From assembly GCF_026151205.1 (NCBI RefSeq), contig NC_087080.1, positions 64,001 through 122,311 of the forward strand: 58,311 nt of DNA, read 5' to 3'. The stretch is from Bolinopsis microptera. Taxonomy: Eukaryota; Ctenophora; Tentaculata; Lobata; Bolinopsidae. Below, piece after piece: positions 23,214-34,884 of this stretch (positions are counted from its first letter, which is position 1; each line of letters begins with the position of its first letter). The notes beneath the pieces were generated by a model. That model was not told the origin of the DNA, ran no database searches, and saw only the letters and a program-made list of their open reading frames with translations. The position numbers and the translations under genes are program-made.

Positions 23214-24077
23214 TGTATTCTGGGTAAAAAAATTATCTTTATCCCGGTTGTTGCGACAAGTTTGCTATTCATTATAACAGTTTACATAGGGGGTCAGAAC
23301 CCAATTTAGAATTTGAGATTTTAAAAACAGAAAGCAACACAGCTAGAAGAAAGATTGCAGAAGCAATGCTTATTTTGAAGTTCAAACCTAACATTAACAA
23401 GAGAGATGAGTTAGAAACTATCAAACGTTTTTTAGTAACAAGTACATAATAAACAGGGTGTAACATATTTTATATTTTACAGACAGGGGATTGTCTACAC
23501 ATATGTAGTGATATTTAGTGATATTTATAGGTTTTGTTTACTTTCTGAGTACAGGTACCACATCTCACACACGCACACTTCCGCCTCCTATTCAACACAC
23601 TAACCCTTATAACATCAATCAAACCATATTAGGCTCCCACGTTTCACACTTCTCATTGGTCAGTACGATTCCCGCCATTTTCACTCCACACTAGATACAT
23701 ACCTACACACTTCACATCATGCACCTGTTCACCGTTGTAGCACTCAATGCTTCTGTATCATGTGTAGTATATTTAGTAGCAGTTTTAGGAATGTACAGTA
23801 TTTACTATAAAAGTTTGTCGTCGTATAAATTAGTTTTGTTATGAATTTTGTTATGACTTTTTTGTATCGAATTTTTGGATAAAGTTGATTGAATAAATTA
23901 ATGTACACAAATTTTGCCTCAGATATATGTTTTTTACGTTTTGAATTTTTAACACTTGTTTTTAGATCATGAATACGATGTAGTTACATTGAAACGTCGA
24001 GTAATCTCCTTTCCCTAATAAGAGCATTTTTACTTGTCGCAACAACCGGGATAAAGATAATTTTTACCCAGAATACA
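23214..24077 (+). mobile_element. Penelope-like element 3' fragment with inverted termini
   Basis: About 47-bp inverted repeats bound the segment: 23214-23261 (TGTATTCTGGG...GCGACAAGT) and 24032-24077, differing by two A residues. Between them, 23267-23448 encodes on the plus strand the tail of an endonuclease-like domain ending at a TAA. It contains the run ARRKIAEAMLILKFKPNIN, which resembles the region after the catalytic part of GIY-YIG endonucleases carried by Penelope-like retroelements. The reverse transcriptase is absent. Inverted partial termini are known for Penelope-like elements, but assignment rests on a short motif. Non-functional. Confidence 0.45.
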
Positions 24078-25917
24078 TTTATCTGTATACCTATAAAATA
24101 CGGTTTACAATACTTTATAATTATATTTAATTTTTCAGAGCAAAAATCATGATTTACGTAACTTCCCGCCCAGTCATAACGACAATATTAAAAGCTTAGT
24201 TTTTAAATGTCTTATATTAAATATTATGAAACTATATAATTATAGTAGATATATATATTTATAAAGATAAAACATAACACTGTAACAGCACCAAATTCAG
24301 ACAGCCACTATTACAGTTTGGCAACTCTGTGGATAAGAAAAGTTTATCAGAAGAACTGTTAGGAAGGTGCCAGGATACAGAATCTCAGAACCAACTAACA
24401 ATTAAGAACCCAGTGCGAGCTCTGCACTCGTAATGTCACATGCGCGTCTACAAAAACATTTTCGCGCGATACGTTTTGATAACAAGTTAATTCTTCCGGT
24501 TTGTCACAATTTCGGCCGCGCGCTGCACAACATTACACACTATAGTGTAGAAATAAACGCGCGTCAAACTTTCAAGTCATGAATTGATTCATCTTCGATC
24601 TTGTATGATAAATTATAAATAGCAACTAATGAACAAAATATTCGAATTAAAAAACTCAAAACTGTCAACTTTTAAGGTCCAAATTTTATCACAACACACA
24701 ATTCATGTTAAGTTTCAAATACAATTTAAAACGTTTTATTTAAAAAGATCATTATGACTACCGGGTAATATTTGATAATATTCAAATTCTGAATACCGAA
24801 GAGTTTATTTCAATTTTTTTAAACTGATGATAATCGTTCGCGTTTTCAGTTTGGCGTCTAAAACATAAAATATGTTTATACATTATACATTATACAGGAT
24901 TTTCTGCTCAAAGTCGTCAAAAGAAACTTATACTAAAAGTCTTACTAAATCTTGACTACTAAATTACCACTAAATTGGGTAATGTAATGACCATACCACA
25001 TAATAATTTAAAATGTTCTAAAAAGTAAATTAAAGCTACTTGGTTTAGTTGTTTATATTTTTTTAACTTTTAAACGGTTATTGAACCAAAATGCAAATGT
25101 TCATTTTAAATTTTCCTTTCCACTTTTGAGGTTTTACTTTTGGGAAATTTAAACAGGTAAGTACAAACAACAAAGGAAATCTTTGTATTAAGCATTTTAA
25201 TACTTTAAATTAATCCGCACTTGCTTTGTACTGGTTGTAATAAAATAATTATGTTTATTATTGCGCGCGCGCATTTAATGGTATCATGTTGTCGATTAAG
25301 GAATATTTTTGGTAAAAATTGGTGAAGTACTTGTCAATATAATAATAATAAACCTATAGACATTTGTTCAGTGAGTGGTGAGAAAGTAGTTTCGAACAAG
25401 TTTTGAAGGTGATCAAGATGGAATAACTAACAGTACATTTTTCGCGGTGACGCCATATATACGTATGGCTGCAGACAGATTAGATGTGAGATCGAGCGCT
25501 ATATAATCTTCTTGTATGCTTGTAGAAAAAATGTTAGTAGCCGCTGTGTTCTGTTGTTTATGACTTGATGTCTCGTTCCCTGCTGTTCACACAATATAGT
25601 TGAGATATCTGCCTAACATTTTGCCGATTTACTATCGCTCAACTAATCAATGATCTTATAATTAAATAAATGATGATCTTATAATTAAATAAATGCAACC
25701 TATCAGTAAATACAGTACACATAACACAGGACGAAAAACAAATTAGTGCTTTTCTATTCTTGTTTTCAATACTCATTTCCTGGACCATCTTGTTCTGTTA
25801 TTGTTGCTGAAAGTAGGAGTTCATTATCACAGAGCAAATTTATGATATGTATTCGTCTCTAATTAAATTTAATCTCTTACTTGAAATATATATATGCCAT
25901 TTTCAATCTAATCTGAA
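24078..25917. other. AT-rich intergenic DNA
   Basis: No supported gene. A 24-bp direct duplication (GATCTTATAATTAAATAAAT) lies at about 25650-25695. A short alternating purine-pyrimidine GCGCGCGC is near 25264. Confidence 0.55.
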
Positions 25918-26650
25918 TTATTTCCTATAATTCAAAATTTCCAAACAACTTTTTAACCTTCTTTCTCCTTTAAGAGCAATAATTGTTGTCCTCAACAAGT
26001 CAAATCTTATTATTTTCCTGAAAAGTACCATTGCCTCACTGTATCTTTGGCCTGATTTTCTAGACATTCTATCAGCTAACCTTTTTGAAAAAAGTATTTG
26101 CTTCTCTTCCCATTCCACCTGTTCTTGATTTAAAGGACTATTGGTGTAAATGTTCCATATTCTACTTCAACAATATTTTTGTTGTCCATGTTTTTCTTCT
26201 GTCTCTCATGGCTAGTGTACATACTCATCAGAAATCCAAGAGCTTTATTGGAAGGAGCTTGAGCATGAAATACTCTTATATCTAAAAATGCCCTTTCCAA
26301 TGGGTTTCATACACTCCTAACAATAACATCTAACTTAGCTCCATCTGCTTTGTTGGCCCCTGCAGGAAGTTCTCTCCCATTGACAGGAATAAGGAGAGGT
26401 TCAGTAGTAACATCTTTACAGCCAGCAGTTTCTGAGAGCTCTGCTAACACATCTCTCAATGAATTGTGGCGAAGAGATACATATCCACCCCTTTTGCACA
26501 TTAGTGAGTGGTTTATTGAGTTGTCACTTCCACATACACATTTTCTTGCAGCATCTTTTATTCCAAAGTTGTACCTAAGGGCTAGGGCGTCATTGAATTC
26601 TTGCTTGTTGAGACAGAATCCAAATGATTTGATTTATTCACTATAATTCT
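25918..26650 (-). pseudogene. Non-LTR retrotransposon C-terminal fragment
   Basis: Read on the minus strand from about 26640, the frame gives a conserved retroelement C-terminus. It starts LNKQEFNDALALRYNFGI, then a Cys motif (KCVCGS...HSLMCKRGG), then RHNSLRD, and finally a segment with ERAFLDIRVF and SMYTSHERQKKNMD. The order Cys motif, GG, RHNxLRD is typical of the region downstream of the reverse transcriptase in a common invertebrate LINE-type ORF. An in-frame TGA at about 26304 (expected Trp) and another stop near 26129 show it is dead. No reverse transcriptase core remains. Confidence 0.65.
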
Positions 26651-28020
26651 GAATTATATATTTTGATCTAATCATCACCCCTAGAAGCTGACATGTTTAT
26701 GGATCCAGAATTTGCTAAAAAAGCTCTCCGAGATCATTCTAAGAATCTTCTATGTTCTAAATCAAAGATGGTCATATGAAGGTTTGTTAAGTATTTCTTT
26801 ATTGGACTTTTTATTGGATCTTAAACATTTATACAAGGTTTTCACATGATCTTGACTGGTAGAAATATAGATAAGCCCATAGGTAAAGTACAATTTTACA
26901 ATTTGAGTAAAATACAATTTTTATTTTCCACAGAAGAATCAATACATGTTGAATTATAAATATCCGATAATTTCATTAATAATCATAAAAAGTTGCTTTG
27001 TAAAAGCAACTTATACATAAGCAACTTATATTTACAAAATAATACCAAATTTCAGCCTGGAACGAAACAAATGAAGAGACCGAAATGAATGAAGAAGACC
27101 TTTTCAGGTAAATAAATAACTGTGCTAAATATGTCATGAGGGTTTGTAGATGTTTAATAACCATGCTTCACTTTTGGACAATTTCTCAATTAAACAAGAA
27201 ATTCAAGTTAAAACAATGATCGTAATGTGAATCAGGACCCTTATTATTTGTTAAGGGCACTGCAATGAATTTGAATTCCATGGCACTTAGATAGTGAACG
27301 TGAAATGACTAGTAACTAGAAAGTGTAGCACAGCAATGCCTTCAATCTTAACTGCTCATGTTAGGAAAATCCTCTAGTTAGTTTATGTCATAACACTGTG
27401 CCAAGGCCAGCTTTAACATCTAGGACTGTAATATTGAAAAAGCTGAATTGTGTGACTAACCTGATCCTGTTCTAAGTGCAGAAAATGTCTCAGAATATGC
27501 CCAAAATGAGCAAAAGTCAATGATTTGGCAAAAGTTTGGTAGAATTAAGATGAATTAGGTAATCTTCATCTAAACTCTAGATAATTCAGCTAAAAGTCAT
27601 AGTTGAAAGAATGATCTGCGAACTTTTTTCTGATTGTTGTCACGATGGACAAAAATACCGACAATAGCATTTATATGTTCATCGAGAAAATTTTGTACAT
27701 ACCATCGATATTTGAAGTATTGAACCGGATTTAAGTTAGTCATAGTAGGTTATCATAACATTGACATTGCTTACAAAGCACCAATTTCATGTGGTTTATC
27801 ATTGGTACATGCCTAAAACAAGAAGTCATTTTAAGGTGGATAATGACACACAGTTCAACCAAATTATGTCAACAAAAAGGCACCCACTCCCTTGAACAAT
27901 ATTCTAAACTTCCATTTTGATAAATGAGTAAGTCACTTTCTGTTGATTTCCAGATGTCAGCTTCTGGTTCAGATACAAAACTTAGAATTGAACCAAAATG
28001 TGCCTGAGATGCATGTTTAA
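26651..28020. other. AT-rich intergenic DNA
   Basis: No gene, RNA or mobile-element domain recognised. A local direct repeat of GCAACTTATA lies near 27007-27028. Confidence 0.5.
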
Positions 28021-28172
28021 TGGCCACCAGATTTTTGCCAAATGTACATGTACAAAAATGTACAAAATATGTCTTTTCCTGTTCCGTTTCCCGCGTTTCC
28101 AGGGATTTCCGATTTTTTGTACATTTTTTAAGACCATTAATGTACATGGCCATCAGATTTTTGCCAAATGTA
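28021..28172. repeat. Direct repeat pair, about 26 bp, 126 bp apart
   Basis: 28021-28046 and 28147-28172 differ by one base (GGCCACCAGATTTTTGCC versus GGCCATCAGATTTTTGCC), each continuing AAATGTAC. The interval is rich in TGTACA and TTTCC words. Origin unknown. Confidence 0.8.
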
Positions 28173-28203
28173 CGCTAAATTAGTGTACAAAAATGTAGTT
28201 GGA

Positions 28204-28231
28204 CCCCCCTCCCCCCCCCCCCCCCCCCCCC
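28204..28231. repeat. Poly-C tract
   Basis: Six C, one T, then about 21 C. Simple sequence. Confidence 0.9.
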
Positions 28232-28555
28232 TAGATAACTAATCAGTCCGATGTGTATTTTGGGCAATCCATCTGGCTATGTGCATTATGCAAGTTGCAA
28301 CGTCAAGTTTGTTCCCACTCGCAAGAGAGTTTGGCAATCTACCGTGCAAACCTTTTAAGCCCAATATGTTTTGACCATTTCTTTGCTTGGATATATAACT
28401 TAAATCCTTCTCCAATTATGAATATAGATAGATTTAAATTTTACCCTTTGTCTGGTTCCGGTTAGTTTTTGTCGGTCACCTGAATTTAAATTCCTCAAGT
28501 TTGAATATAATATGCTTGTTAGTCCTCATGTCATCAGACTTAAGAGTAATGAAAT

Positions 28556-28643
28556 GGGGGGGGGGGGGGGGGGAACCTCATTTTACCTCATTCGGGCAGC
28601 CAAAAAGGCAAAATTGGGATGAGGTAAAATGAGGTAAATTAAT
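28556..28643. repeat. Poly-G tract followed by a hairpin
   Basis: About 18 G (28556-28573), immediately followed by an inverted repeat whose arms are ACCTCATTTTACCTCA and TGAGGTAAAATGAGGT, separated by about 30 bp. Each arm itself contains ACCTCA twice. Confidence 0.8.
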
Positions 28644-29290
28644 CTAGTATTCTGAGCCTTTTTAAGAGACAAAAAAGGTTTATTCGAAGTCATTACAGTA
28701 TAATTCGAAGCTGTGCATGGTCTCCCATGATATTTAATGGTTTATTAGGGGTGATGTGGTCCCTGAGCCTTAGAGATGAGGATATCTCTGACTCTGACTA
28801 CTCAAGGGCTCAAAGCTGGGAAGGGGCATTCCCAGTTTAATCTACTTACTCTCCAAACTTGGGGTAAATAAAACTTCGCATTATAATTATTATTTATGAA
28901 AAGAAAATTGAACATTTCAATTTCCATGATCCATTAGGATATTGTTAATAGCACTTGCTAAGTTTTGTAAAAGAATTAGCAATAACTTTAGTGTCACTTT
29001 GGCAGTTGCCAATTTATGGGGATATTTCCGCATTGCATGACATGGACCATTTAAATAATATCTTAATTTGATATTGCGATTATCGAGTCACTCTGAAACA
29101 AATTTTGTCTAACTAGACCAAATGTAAACAACAGTTGTGCATGGAACTGGATTGGATATCTACATGAATTTAGTCGAAATTGCATAGTAAAAGGTCATTT
29201 CATAATAAATTACTCATATAAACTCATACTTCATACAATTCTAAGTTCTTATGTACATGTTAAATGTTCATGATTCGCTGTAGAATAAAG
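28644..29290. other. Non-coding spacer
   Basis: No gene or element recognised. Confidence 0.5.
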
Positions 29291-31120
29291 GGCGGTTCAC
29301 AAAACCACTTTTCGTTCAAATAATTAGATATCACCTCTAATTAGTTGCTCTATAGGGTCAGGAAAAACCAAAAAAATGTTTATGTCTCTACGGTTTCGTA
29401 TAATACTGACTTGGGCCACGCTTATATTTTTCACCAATTTTTAACAGGTAAAATTATCTAAATTCTAAATCGTCAATTTAGTCACGAATGAGTATGGAAG
29501 GGGTTCTAAATGTGTGCTCCTCTAATATAAACAGTAGGAAATGATTAACTTTAGTCGAGGTTTCAGGTCTCTACAATGTCGGGAAGTTCCTGCAGGAATT
29601 TGTGCATTGCGCTGAAGCGCAAGATTGACTGCGCCAAAATCGAAGGTCGTAGAGACATGAGACCTTGACTAAAGTTAACCATTTCATACCATAGCTATAA
29701 GAGTATGCCACTTTCAGAGTCATGAACACACTCCTACAGCTCTTAATCGTCAATTATATGAATTTTACCAGTTAAAATATATCATCTTTAACTGATATCA
29801 ATTTAGTTTAACACTGTTAGTTTTAAAAAATAACATAATACTTCACACCAAACTAACGCACAATATGATAATATAAAAAAGGAAGGTTTTCCTTGGATTC
29901 CAAATTCATCTTTGATTGTATCCTGGCACTGATTATCATTTTCGATTGTTCTCCATTTTCCGATGCAGTCAGCAAGTTCCAATTTAGGTAGACTAGGTTT
30001 TCGAATCTTCATATTATGTTCAGAAGCAGGCCAGAAGGAATTGTTACCAGAGGATTATCTTCTTGGAACAAGGGAATTAATGAGGTCTTCATTTATTTCT
30101 TCATAACTCGTCACTGACAGTCCGGACAGGATGAGCATTGACGAGATCCACTGATTACTTCATAGCTCGTCATTGATAGGATCAGTATTAAATGAGGTCG
30201 AATGATTACTTCATAGCTCGTCACTAACTGAATCAGCATAACATGACTAACAACTAACGAGGTCCAGTGATCTCTTGCTGATACGTCAAGACAGGATCAG
30301 TAAATAACTATAAATATCGAACAAAATTAGCTTAGAAATTACAGAGTACAAATGCCTTCTTCACTACTAACTCTTTGGCCTCATCTTTTTAAATCACTTA
30401 TTCCCTCTGAAACAAGATAATGCTTAGGACTAGGAGGATTGAGGAACTTAGTTAACTTCTTGTATGATTCGGTAAGAGGAAAATTCCTTAGTAAGCTAAC
30501 ATTCTTTTGTAGGATTTTACCACTTATCATATCTGTTATCCATTATATATTCTCATATTGTGTGTTAGTTTGGTGTGAGGTATCATTTTCTCTTTTAAAA
30601 CTAACAGTGTTAATCTAAATTGATATCAGTAAAAGATGATATATTTTAACAAGTAAAATTCATATAATTGACGATTAAGAGCTGTAGGAGTGTTTTCATG
30701 ACTCTGAAAGTGGCATACTCTTATAGCTATGGTATGAAATGGTTAACTTTAGTCAAGGTCTCTACGACCTTTGCTTTTGGCGCTGTGAATCTTGCGCTTC
30801 AAGCGCACTGCGAAAATTCCTGCAGGAACTTCCCGACATTGTAGAGACCTGAGACCTCGATTAAAGTTAACTATTTCCTACTGTTTATATTAGAGGAGCA
30901 CACATTTAGAACTCCTTCCATAATCCTTCGTGACTAAATTGACGATTTAGAGAATTTTACCCGTTAAAAATTGGTGAAAAATATGGGCGTGGCCTAAGTC
31001 AGTATTATACGAAACCGTAGAGACACAAACATTTTTTTGGTTGTTCCTGACCCTATAATAGAGCAACTAATTAGAGGTGATATCTAATTATTTGAACGAA
31101 AAGTGGTTTTGTGAACCGCC
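29291..31120. mobile_element. Foldback-type element with about 590-bp inverted arms
   Basis: The left arm (29291 to about 29875) begins GGCGGTTCACAAAACCACTT. The right arm (about 30540 to 31120) is its reverse complement with scattered differences, ending GTGAACCGCC. Each arm contains a second, smaller palindrome (left: about 29547-29683; right: about 30738-30872) built on TTAACTTTAGTC...GACTAAAGTTAA. The roughly 660-bp centre has no transposase; it holds about three diverged copies of a unit with TACTTCATAGCTCGTCA at about 30100-30230. A non-autonomous foldback or long-TIR element is the likely identity. No clear target-site duplication was found. Confidence 0.8.
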
Positions 31121-31525
31121 TTATAATGCCAGATAACCCCCTCTATATCCCTGAGCTGTCCTGCATCAGGGTTCGCAGATCCTCTTTAGAGTTTGTCCCA
31201 ATTTCCTTCAGTAACATAGACAAGTAGCTTTGTCTTGGTCGGCCTTGTTGTGCTCTACCAGTACCCTGAATACGTTCCCATAAGACTAAATCACTGGCAA
31301 GTAGCTCAGGATTTTACTAACATGTTCAGCCACTCAGAAGTGCCAAATGATCCTCTGGTTCATGAAATGAACAAAAATGAACTTAACCCTAAAATCGACT
31401 AAACTGAGTTGAAACCGATCAGAGTCTGTTGGTCAATTCGTGGGAATTTAGAATAATGTTAATTTATTTGTTCATTTTGTTCATTCCATGAACCAGGGGA
31501 ATATTTCGCACTTTTAAGTGACTGG
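31121..31525. other. Non-coding spacer
   Basis: No gene. The stretch around 31450-31510 shares words with the 311-bp repeat that follows (TTCATTTTGTTCATTCCATGAA), so it may be a decayed extra copy. Confidence 0.5.
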
Positions 31526-32165
31526 AAATGTTAGTACACATGCCCCTCTACCATACCAGATCCATTTCATGCCAGTTCAGGCATAATTACCGCTAAAAAG
31601 CATGTTTCTAAATTTCTGTCAAATGTTTCCAAAATCTTAACTTCTGCTCAGAAACCAAAATGGAAATATTGCCCAGAGCCCTTTCTGAACAAGCTGGACC
31701 CACTAAACTTCCCGGGGACACTCCTGGTATCAATAGCAATCGGTTTCAGTTCAGTCCAGGACATTCTGAGACAATGTTCATTTTTTGTTCATTTCATTCA
31801 TTCCATGAATTCGATAAATATTTCAAAACTAGCTGGAAATGTTAGTACACATGCCCCTCTACCATACCAGATCCATTTCATGCCAGTTCAGGCATAATTA
31901 CCGCTAAAAAGCATGTTTCTAAATTTCTGTCAAATGTTTCCAAAATCTTAACTACTGCTCAGAAACCAAAATGGAAATATTGCCCAGAGCCCTTTCTGAA
32001 CAAGCTGGACCCACTAAACTTCCCGGGGACACTCCTGGTATCAATAGCAATCGGTTTCAGTTCAGTCCAGGACATTCTGAGACAATGTTCATTTTTTGTT
32101 CATTTCATTCATTCCATGAATTCGATAAATATTTCAAAACTAGCTGGAAATGTCAGTACACATGC
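31526..32165. repeat. 311-bp tandem duplication, two copies plus a partial third
   Basis: Copies start at about 31527 and 31838, with AAATGTTAGTACACATGCCC at each start. They are almost identical over 311 bp. A third start (AAATGTCAGTACACATGCC) at about 32149 diverges after roughly 20 bp. The short open frames within the copies begin at the same relative position (31660, 31971) and have no recognisable domain. Confidence 0.95.
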
Positions 32166-32858
32166 CATCCTATCATACCAGAGCAAATTCTACTTAGTTT
32201 ACGGACAAATACCGCCAAAAACATCGATAAAATGTTGTCTCCAACATCTTGGATACATCTTCTGTATTTTGGATACTGCGGACGCGATCTTGTTTCACCA
32301 ACGAAATCCTACTAGCTTCATCAAATTTGATTAAATTTTACGCGCGCGGCGAGACGCGCGGATTTTCGGAAGTAAACCCGATTTATTATTTTTGCTCTGA
32401 AAATTAATATATAGGTGGAAGTAGAACCCAACTTTATTGCACTCTACGCATCTAAAACTCATATTAGTAGTAATGTTAGTTGTCGCTTAACTAAACCATT
32501 TCAGATTTTATGTCGAGTTACGTCATTGTTTGCATCATTGATGTAAAATATACCTGGGAGAAACTCCTTCTAGCCGCACCTCACGCATGAGGAGTGATAG
32601 CTCATATCGAAAACCCCCGAGCTGAAGTGTGTGTCACACGAGAGTCTGCAACATGGTGTGTAGTTAATACTTTTGAAAATTAATTATTTCACCACTAGAA
32701 GATTTACAGGTTGTAATTGTAATAAGTCTATCTATGTGTTATGATTCATGTTTGTCTATTAATAATAATTATTTTTCTCAGGAGTCACGTGCGAAGGACA
32801 AAATTTGTCGTTACGGCAGTAGACAATTCTAGCTAAGAAAGCAGAGTTCAGAGCAGAA
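32166..32858. other. Non-coding spacer
   Basis: No gene recognised. The 3' end merges into decayed sequence upstream of the MULE-like fragment. Confidence 0.5.
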
Positions 32859-33600
32859 TTGAAGCAGAAAGCTGCCGACCAACACCTGTACCTCTCAGCG
32901 CAGCAACACAAAACAAAAAAGGTGGCACCCAATCTATTCACCCAACTCCTGACAGTACATGGAATCACCCCAGACAATTACAGACTTCCTCTGGCGTTTG
33001 GTCTTCTCCCTGGAAAGCGGCAAGAACACTACACAAACTTACTAGAAGAACTGGATCGCTTTGGACCTTTCCAGCCAGACACCGCCCTTTGTGATAATGA
33101 AGCTAGACTACGGAACAGTGTCACTGCTGTCTGGCCCGGGACTACTCAACGTGGCTGCTACTTCCACTTCAAACAGGCTCTATGGAGGAACTTCGCTCGC
33201 TCCGACCTTGTTCCGGAGTATCAGGTGGTTGGATCCGACATCCGGAAAGCCTTCCAACGGATCGGAGCTCTACCTTTCATCCCTCCTGATGACATTCACT
33301 ACGCAGGGCAGACCTTTAGACCTATCCTCTCCGCAGATATGGATGTCTTAACATTATACTTTGAGTCCACGTGGATGGGAACACCAAACAGACCTGCTCG
33401 CTTCGATCACCTGTCCTGGAACCAGTACGATTGCTGTCTAGCTGGTCTCCCACGCTCTTTGAACCTTCCAGAAGGATGACATAATGGTTTCCGCAGCCTC
33501 GTCCAGTGTTCAAATCCTACCATCTGGAAATTCCTTGAAGCCCTCAAACTAGAGCAAGGACTAACAGACTCAACACTGACAACACTCTTGGAGTATTCTA
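32859..33600 (+). pseudogene. MULE-type transposase fragment
   Basis: The frame from 32859 encodes a partial MULE-superfamily DDE transposase. It contains APNLFTQLLTVHGI, LPLAFGLLPGKRQEHYTNLL, a DNE (DTALCDNEA) followed by RGCYFHFKQALWR, and then ESTWMG. The first catalytic Asp segment normally just before the NLFTQL region is missing. A TGA stop at 33477 is followed, after a frame change, by HNGFRSLV and NPTIWKFLEALK, the usual continuation. It is therefore truncated at both ends and frameshifted. Confidence 0.75.
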
Positions 33601-34171
33601 AGACAGGACAACACTTGTTATGCTCCAGCTCTACAAATCCCTGATAAGGTCCAGAGTGGAGTACTGCTGCCCGCTTTGGAATCAAAACAAGATCTATGAT
33701 GTCCAGTCTATCGAGAGCATACAACGCTAGTTCACCAGACGGATTCTAGGGCTCAGAGACACCGATTAAATGGAATAGACTGAAGGAACTGAAACTTACA
33801 TCACTGCAAAGACGCCGAGAACGCTACACCATCATTCATCTGTGGAAAGTTCTCCAGGGTATATGTCCAAATGACCTAGATGTACAGTTCAGAGAGAATG
33901 CCAGACTGGGAGTTAAAGTTATACTCCCTTCTCTCACCAAACAAGCATCAGCTGCTGCACGCTCCACCTACGACCACTCATTCGCAGTAAGAGCTGGAAG
34001 ACTCTGGAATGTTCTCCCCAAAATTGTCAATACTCAAAGGACTTTGACAAGCTTCAAGACATCTCTTGGAAACTTCCTAGACACCCTTCCAGAATCCAGA
34101 CAAGCCCCTACTTCTGGATACAGTGCAGAAAACTCTATTTCTACAGACATAGCGGAGTTCTACAGTTACTA
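33601..34171 (+). pseudogene. Non-LTR retrotransposon C-terminal fragment
   Basis: Plus-strand translation shows the region after a LINE reverse transcriptase core: RSRVEYCCPLWNQNKIYDVQ, FTRRILGLRD, then SLQRRRERYTIIHLWKVLQG and AVRAGRLWNVLPK, ending at a TAG (34169-34171). In-frame stops and frame changes near 33730 and 33768 show it is dead. It interrupts two MULE-derived stretches. Confidence 0.7.
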
Positions 34172-34465
34172 GCTACGAGTCCACATGGATCGAGATCTCA
34201 TCAATCCTACCTTCGCTCACTACAAATGGAGTCCACCAAGATGCTGCTTCCCCGGAGTTCAACATAGCTGAAGGATTGCTCCACGGCCTCTACTGCACTC
34301 AATGTTATCCTTTTCAAACCTTACTATCTGGAAATTTCTGGACTGTCTGAAGGCGGGGCAGGACATAACATATGTGAAACTCACGAAGAGACTGTGCAGA
34401 GAACGTCCTAGCCGAGGAGCAGCAAAGTGGATCTTAAGTATGACGAGAGACTGCAGACTGTTAAC
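34172..34465 (+). pseudogene. Second MULE-derived fragment
   Basis: Starts with YESTWIE, paralleling FESTWMG in the upstream copy. After frameshifts it carries LTIWKFLDCLKAGQDITYVK and RPSRGAAKWI. It is a separate, more decayed copy of the same transposase C-terminus. The order MULE, LINE, MULE suggests insertion plus duplication or a rearranged mosaic. Confidence 0.55.
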
Positions 34466-34609
34466 TTGATTTTCTTAAAGTTATTGGATGTATGATTTGA
34501 ATTTATGATATAATGAATTTGTGATTTAAATTTATTAACATGACTTTCAAATTGATAATCTCTCTTGGTGAAGAATATAATAATAATTTGTATAATTTGT
34601 AAAGTTCGT

Positions 34610-34884
34610 AGATTCCTCTACAGGGTCATCGAATAGTTCGACCGCCCTTGTTTAACAGTACACTACATTGTAGATGTTCTGAAGGAGTATCCTAAGATTC
34701 TTGATCTTTTGGCACAGGCATCCCTCCTCATTTAACCCTCAATCAAGTTTCCTATCATTCGGCTAATTCGACCGAGGAGATCACATAGATCCAATGAATC
34801 CTTAGCTACTCCCTAGACTGAGTAAAACTGGGATTCTAACCCTGAACCTTCTGTACAGAAGGCGGAAGCTCTAACCACCAGCCA
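34610..34884 (-). mobile_element. tRNA-derived SINE remnant
   Basis: On the minus strand 34884-34831 reads like a tRNA 5' half and T arm: TGGCTGGTGGTTAGAGC resembles an A box. A CCTTC/GAAGG stem with a 6-nt loop follows, then GGGTTAGAATCCC close to the B-box consensus. The anticodon loop is too short for a tRNA, so a SINE head is preferred. The body boundary near 34610 is a guess. A body word (TCCTCATTTAACCCTC, 34725-34740) recurs at 35861-35876. Confidence 0.45.

Noticed and set aside
23976-23997. Active hammerhead ribozyme
   Set aside because: The GAAAC box is present, but the CUGAUGA box is mutated and the cleavage-side stem is not evident. Kept only as a possible decayed motif.
34831-34884. 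Functional tRNA gene on the minus strand
   Set aside because: The anticodon stem encloses only a 6-nt loop, the T-loop has GGTTAGAATCC instead of GGTTCRANTCC, and no acceptor stem pairs. A SINE remnant is more likely.
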